DNA from: Aestuarierythrobacter sp037968495
Lineage (GTDB): Bacteria > Pseudomonadota > Alphaproteobacteria > Sphingomonadales > Sphingomonadaceae
Assembly (NCBI GenBank): GCA_037968495.1
Contig: JBBKVP010000011.1
Location: 1 to 7,734, forward strand
DNA: 7,734 bases
Direction of reading: 5' to 3'
Part shown: piece after piece, positions 6,191-7,734 of the stretch
How the letters are laid out: every line of letters starts with the position of its first letter
Position numbering within the stretch: the first letter of the stretch is position 1
Notes under the pieces: generated by a model
The model's database searches: none
The model's input: only the letters and a program-made list of their open reading frames with translations
Told to the model about the DNA's origin: nothing
Position numbers and translations under genes: made by a program

Positions 6191-7000
6191 CTATTTCCCA
6201 GCGAACAAGCGGTCGAGGTAAGCTGCCAGCCGAATGCCGCCCATCTGCAGGCGTTCCTCAGCCACCGAAAGATGCTCGTACTGGTAGGCGTAGCCAAGCG
6301 ACGGGGTCTTTTCGCCCACCACAGGGTATATTCGGTCGCGGATTAGCGTGCTCTCGGCGATCCAGGTTAGCGGGTCCGCGTTCCACCATGTGATGGTCTC
6401 TTGCGGATCGATCTGCCTGCCCAGCCATCGCGAATATTCAGTGTAACTCAGCTTCTGCGCCTCAATCATCTTGGTGTCCCAGACCGAATGCAGATTGGTC
6501 GGCTGACCAAACCAGAGCACTTCAACATTGTTGCCGCCGCGATCTTCCCCATTGCCCGCATGCAGAGGCTGGTGAACATCGCCGACGATGTGGATGATAA
6601 AGCGCAGTGCCAGAGCCTTGTCGCCGCGGGATGCACTGGGATCTCGCACGGTCGAGGTGAAGCGGGCGAGCGCCGTGAGTGCGTCGCCTTCGGGAGGGGC
6701 ACCGATCTCCGCGTAGCGCTTGCCTTGGGGGACAGTGACATAATGGTAGGGGCCCGCTTCGGTCTGCCAGAATGTTGCGGGGTTGGAGCGTTCGTTGTCA
6801 GCCCAGGTAGAGGCCTGAGCCAGATCCTCTTCGCCGAGAATCAACTCGATCTCTGCGCGAGTCTTCCCGCTGATCCGCTCCTCGGCGATGGCGCCGATGA
6901 TCCGGTGCCCGTCCGGCCCCCAAGCCAGCGACGGTGCAGGCAGGGCGAAAACGTGGAATGTCATGGCGAAAACGGCGAAACGCAGTATTGTTTTGGTCAT
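6191..7000 (-). CDS. Secreted S1/P1-type zinc nuclease
   Basis: The gene encodes 269 residues. A signal peptide (about 1-26, ending PAPSLA) is cut so that Trp27 becomes the N-terminus, which in P1 nuclease is itself a zinc ligand. All nine expected ligands are visible: Trp27, His32 (WGPDGH), Asp68 (STWAD), His86 (YHYV), His137, Asp141 and His147 (HIVGDVHQPLHAG), His171 and Asp175 (HSVWD). The enzyme should bind three zinc ions and cut single-stranded DNA or RNA, and perhaps 3'-nucleotides, in the periplasm or outside, probably to recover phosphate and nucleosides. The start at ATG 7000 has AGGA only one base away, a poor spacing, but the signal peptide fits it well. A promoter-like sequence lies just upstream. 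It is divergent from the PRC-barrel gene. Confidence 0.95.
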   Translation of the reverse strand: MTKTILRFAVFAMTFHVFALPAPSLAWGPDGHRIIGAIAEERISGKTRAEIELILGEEDLAQASTWADNERSNPATFWQTEAGPYHYVTVPQGKRYAEIGAPPEGDALTALARFTSTVRDPSASRGDKALALRFIIHIVGDVHQPLHAGNGEDRGGNNVEVLWFGQPTNLHSVWDTKMIEAQKLSYTEYSRWLGRQIDPQETITWWNADPLTWIAESTLIRDRIYPVVGEKTPSLGYAYQYEHLSVAEERLQMGGIRLAAYLDRLFAGK

Positions 7001-7023
7001 ATCCTGCAGCTAACCAGAAAGTT

Positions 7024-7052
7024 ATTATACGGCAATGGCATAGTCGGAACAA
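7024..7052 (-). promoter_or_regulatory. Sigma-70-type promoter for the nuclease gene
   Basis: On the minus strand TTGTTC (7052-7047) and a perfect TATAAT (7029-7024) are 17 bases apart. Transcription would begin near 7017, leaving a leader of about 17 bases before the ATG at 7000. The -35 matches only at TTG, but the spacing and the -10 are ideal. Confidence 0.5.
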
Positions 7053-7159
7053 AACCTCCGCCGATCCATAGGTTAGGTATACAAAGCGCTGTGAGGCGGA
7101 GGAGGCGCATTGAGGCGCCCCGTAAGACGCCGGATCACACACATTCAGGAGAACACACC

Positions 7160-7540
7160 ATGGTCGACACTATGGAAAGAACCAAAACTTTGGCCCGCGA
7201 CGAGACCAACAATCTCATTGCTTCGGACAAGGTTGAAGGAACCGAAGTCTTTAATAACAAGGGCGAGAAGCTCGGCAAAGTCGAGAACCTCATGGTCGAC
7301 AAGAAAAACGGCCGCGTCGAATATGCAGTCATGAGTTTTGGCGGCATCCTTGGATTGGGCGAAGACCATTATCCGCTGCCGTGGGATGCGCTTGATTATG
7401 ACACCGAAAGGGGCGGCTACCGCGTGGATATCGACAAGGACAAGCTGAAAGACGCTCCTTCGTACAAGTCCGGCTCCGAGGCAACCTTCACCCGCCAGTA
7501 TGGTGAGCGAGTCTACTCTTACTATGGCGTCGCATACTAA
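7160..7540 (+). CDS. PRC-barrel domain protein
   Basis: The gene encodes 126 residues, soluble, without a signal peptide. The PRC-barrel fold (about 16-95) shows its usual pattern: LIASDKVEGTEVFNNKGEKLGKVENLMVDKKNGRVEYAVMSFGGILG split over residues 19-65, then the YPLPWDAL strand at 71-78 and VDIDKDKLKDAP at 89-100. A tyrosine-rich tail (Tyr114 to Tyr126) ends the protein. Such stand-alone proteins are common in alphaproteobacteria and often belong to general stress regulons; the barrel is thought to bind RNA or protein partners. The frame is open far upstream, antisense to the nuclease, but the ATG at 7160 has a good AGGAGA at 7147-7152. No convincing promoter is seen in the shared divergent region on this strand. 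Confidence 0.92.
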   Translation: MVDTMERTKTLARDETNNLIASDKVEGTEVFNNKGEKLGKVENLMVDKKNGRVEYAVMSFGGILGLGEDHYPLPWDALDYDTERGGYRVDIDKDKLKDAPSYKSGSEATFTRQYGERVYSYYGVAY

Positions 7541-7617
7541 TCGCATCAAACTGGCGGAAGAGCTTCTGGCTGCAGCCTGACCGCGCCGCAGGAAACAGTA
7601 ATACGAAGATCGCGGCC

Positions 7618-7734
7618 TTAAACGGGGATCGAAATCCGTTTCCCGCTGAAGACTGCTTGCCAGCTTTGTATCTCATCAAAGACAGTTTCATCAGTCGCGC
7701 GGAAGAGATCGGCCACATGGCTATAATCCAGCTT
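7618..7734 (-). CDS. Possible C-terminal end of a gene entering from the right edge
   Basis: Reading the minus strand from the right edge gives 38 codons, then a TAA at 7620-7618. The peptide contains DYSHVADLFRATDETVFDEI and ends GKRISIPV, which looks like real protein with a normal mix of charged and hydrophobic residues. I do not recognise the family. No start lies within the window, as expected for a truncated gene. The plus strand is also open here but has no start with a binding site that covers this stretch, so the minus reading is preferred. It would converge with the PRC-barrel gene across a 77-base gap holding a GGCTGCAGCC palindrome (7568-7577). Confidence 0.4.
   Translation of the reverse strand, partial: KLDYSHVADLFRATDETVFDEIQSWQAVFSGKRISIPV

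Noticed and set aside
7046..7074. EcfG-type general stress promoter (GGAAC ... GGTT) for the PRC-barrel gene
   Set aside because: The spacer between GGAAC and GGTT is 20 bases, whereas this promoter class needs about 16-17. No suitable -10 occurs at the right distance.
6401..7159. Long plus-strand open frame leading into the PRC-barrel gene
   Set aside because: It lies antisense to the well-supported nuclease gene and has no domain. The PRC-barrel gene starts at 7160 with AGGAGA.
7524..7580. Short plus-strand frame of 18 codons overlapping the end of the PRC-barrel gene
   Set aside because: It looks mildly protein-like at its end (RIKLAEELLAAA), but it is very short and has no ribosome binding site, so chance is the better explanation.

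Overview
The window reads like a chromosomal segment of an alphaproteobacterium, most likely of the Sphingomonadales type. That placement is an inference from protein style (periplasmic S1/P1 nuclease, stress-type PRC-barrel protein, several GST-family genes, and a small HGGxSTG-type protein beside an 'EHV-x-VHxGGQAIVG' protein) and from moderately high GC. No rRNA, tRNA, CRISPR array, transposase or integrase is visible.

Layout, left to right. A possible gene start leaves the left edge on the minus strand (87 to 1). A small minus-strand lipoprotein gene follows (571-236). A gene-free stretch of about 490 bases (572-1062), rich in short palindromes and repeats, leads into a tight two-gene plus-strand cassette. 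Its first gene (1063-1695) encodes an unknown 210-residue protein, and its second (1695-1976), joined by a TGATG stop/start overlap, encodes a 93-residue protein with a Cys3His cluster and the signature HGG...GNQNALKHG. Directly behind it lies a decayed, frameshifted fragment of a second gene of the same small-protein family (about 1986-2076). This cassette is the most accessory-looking and least understood part of the window.

The middle is dominated by the glutathione S-transferase superfamily. A minus-strand GST with an unusual C-terminal extension (2997-2089) is divergent from a plus-strand operon of three genes: an uncharacterised membrane-anchored protein (3133-4404), a clear YghU-type disulfide-bond reductase (4397-5278, overlapping the preceding gene by 8 bases) and a compact GST (5294-5911, probably starting at TTG). 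Together they suggest thiol or disulfide metabolism linked to an envelope protein, though the substrates are unknown.

The right part has about 280 bases without a convincing gene (5912-6190). Then come a secreted S1/P1-type zinc nuclease on the minus strand (7000-6191) with all nine expected metal ligands and a promoter-like TTGTTC-17-TATAAT upstream, a divergent PRC-barrel domain gene (7160-7540), and what looks like the last 38 codons of a minus-strand gene entering from the right edge (7734-7618).
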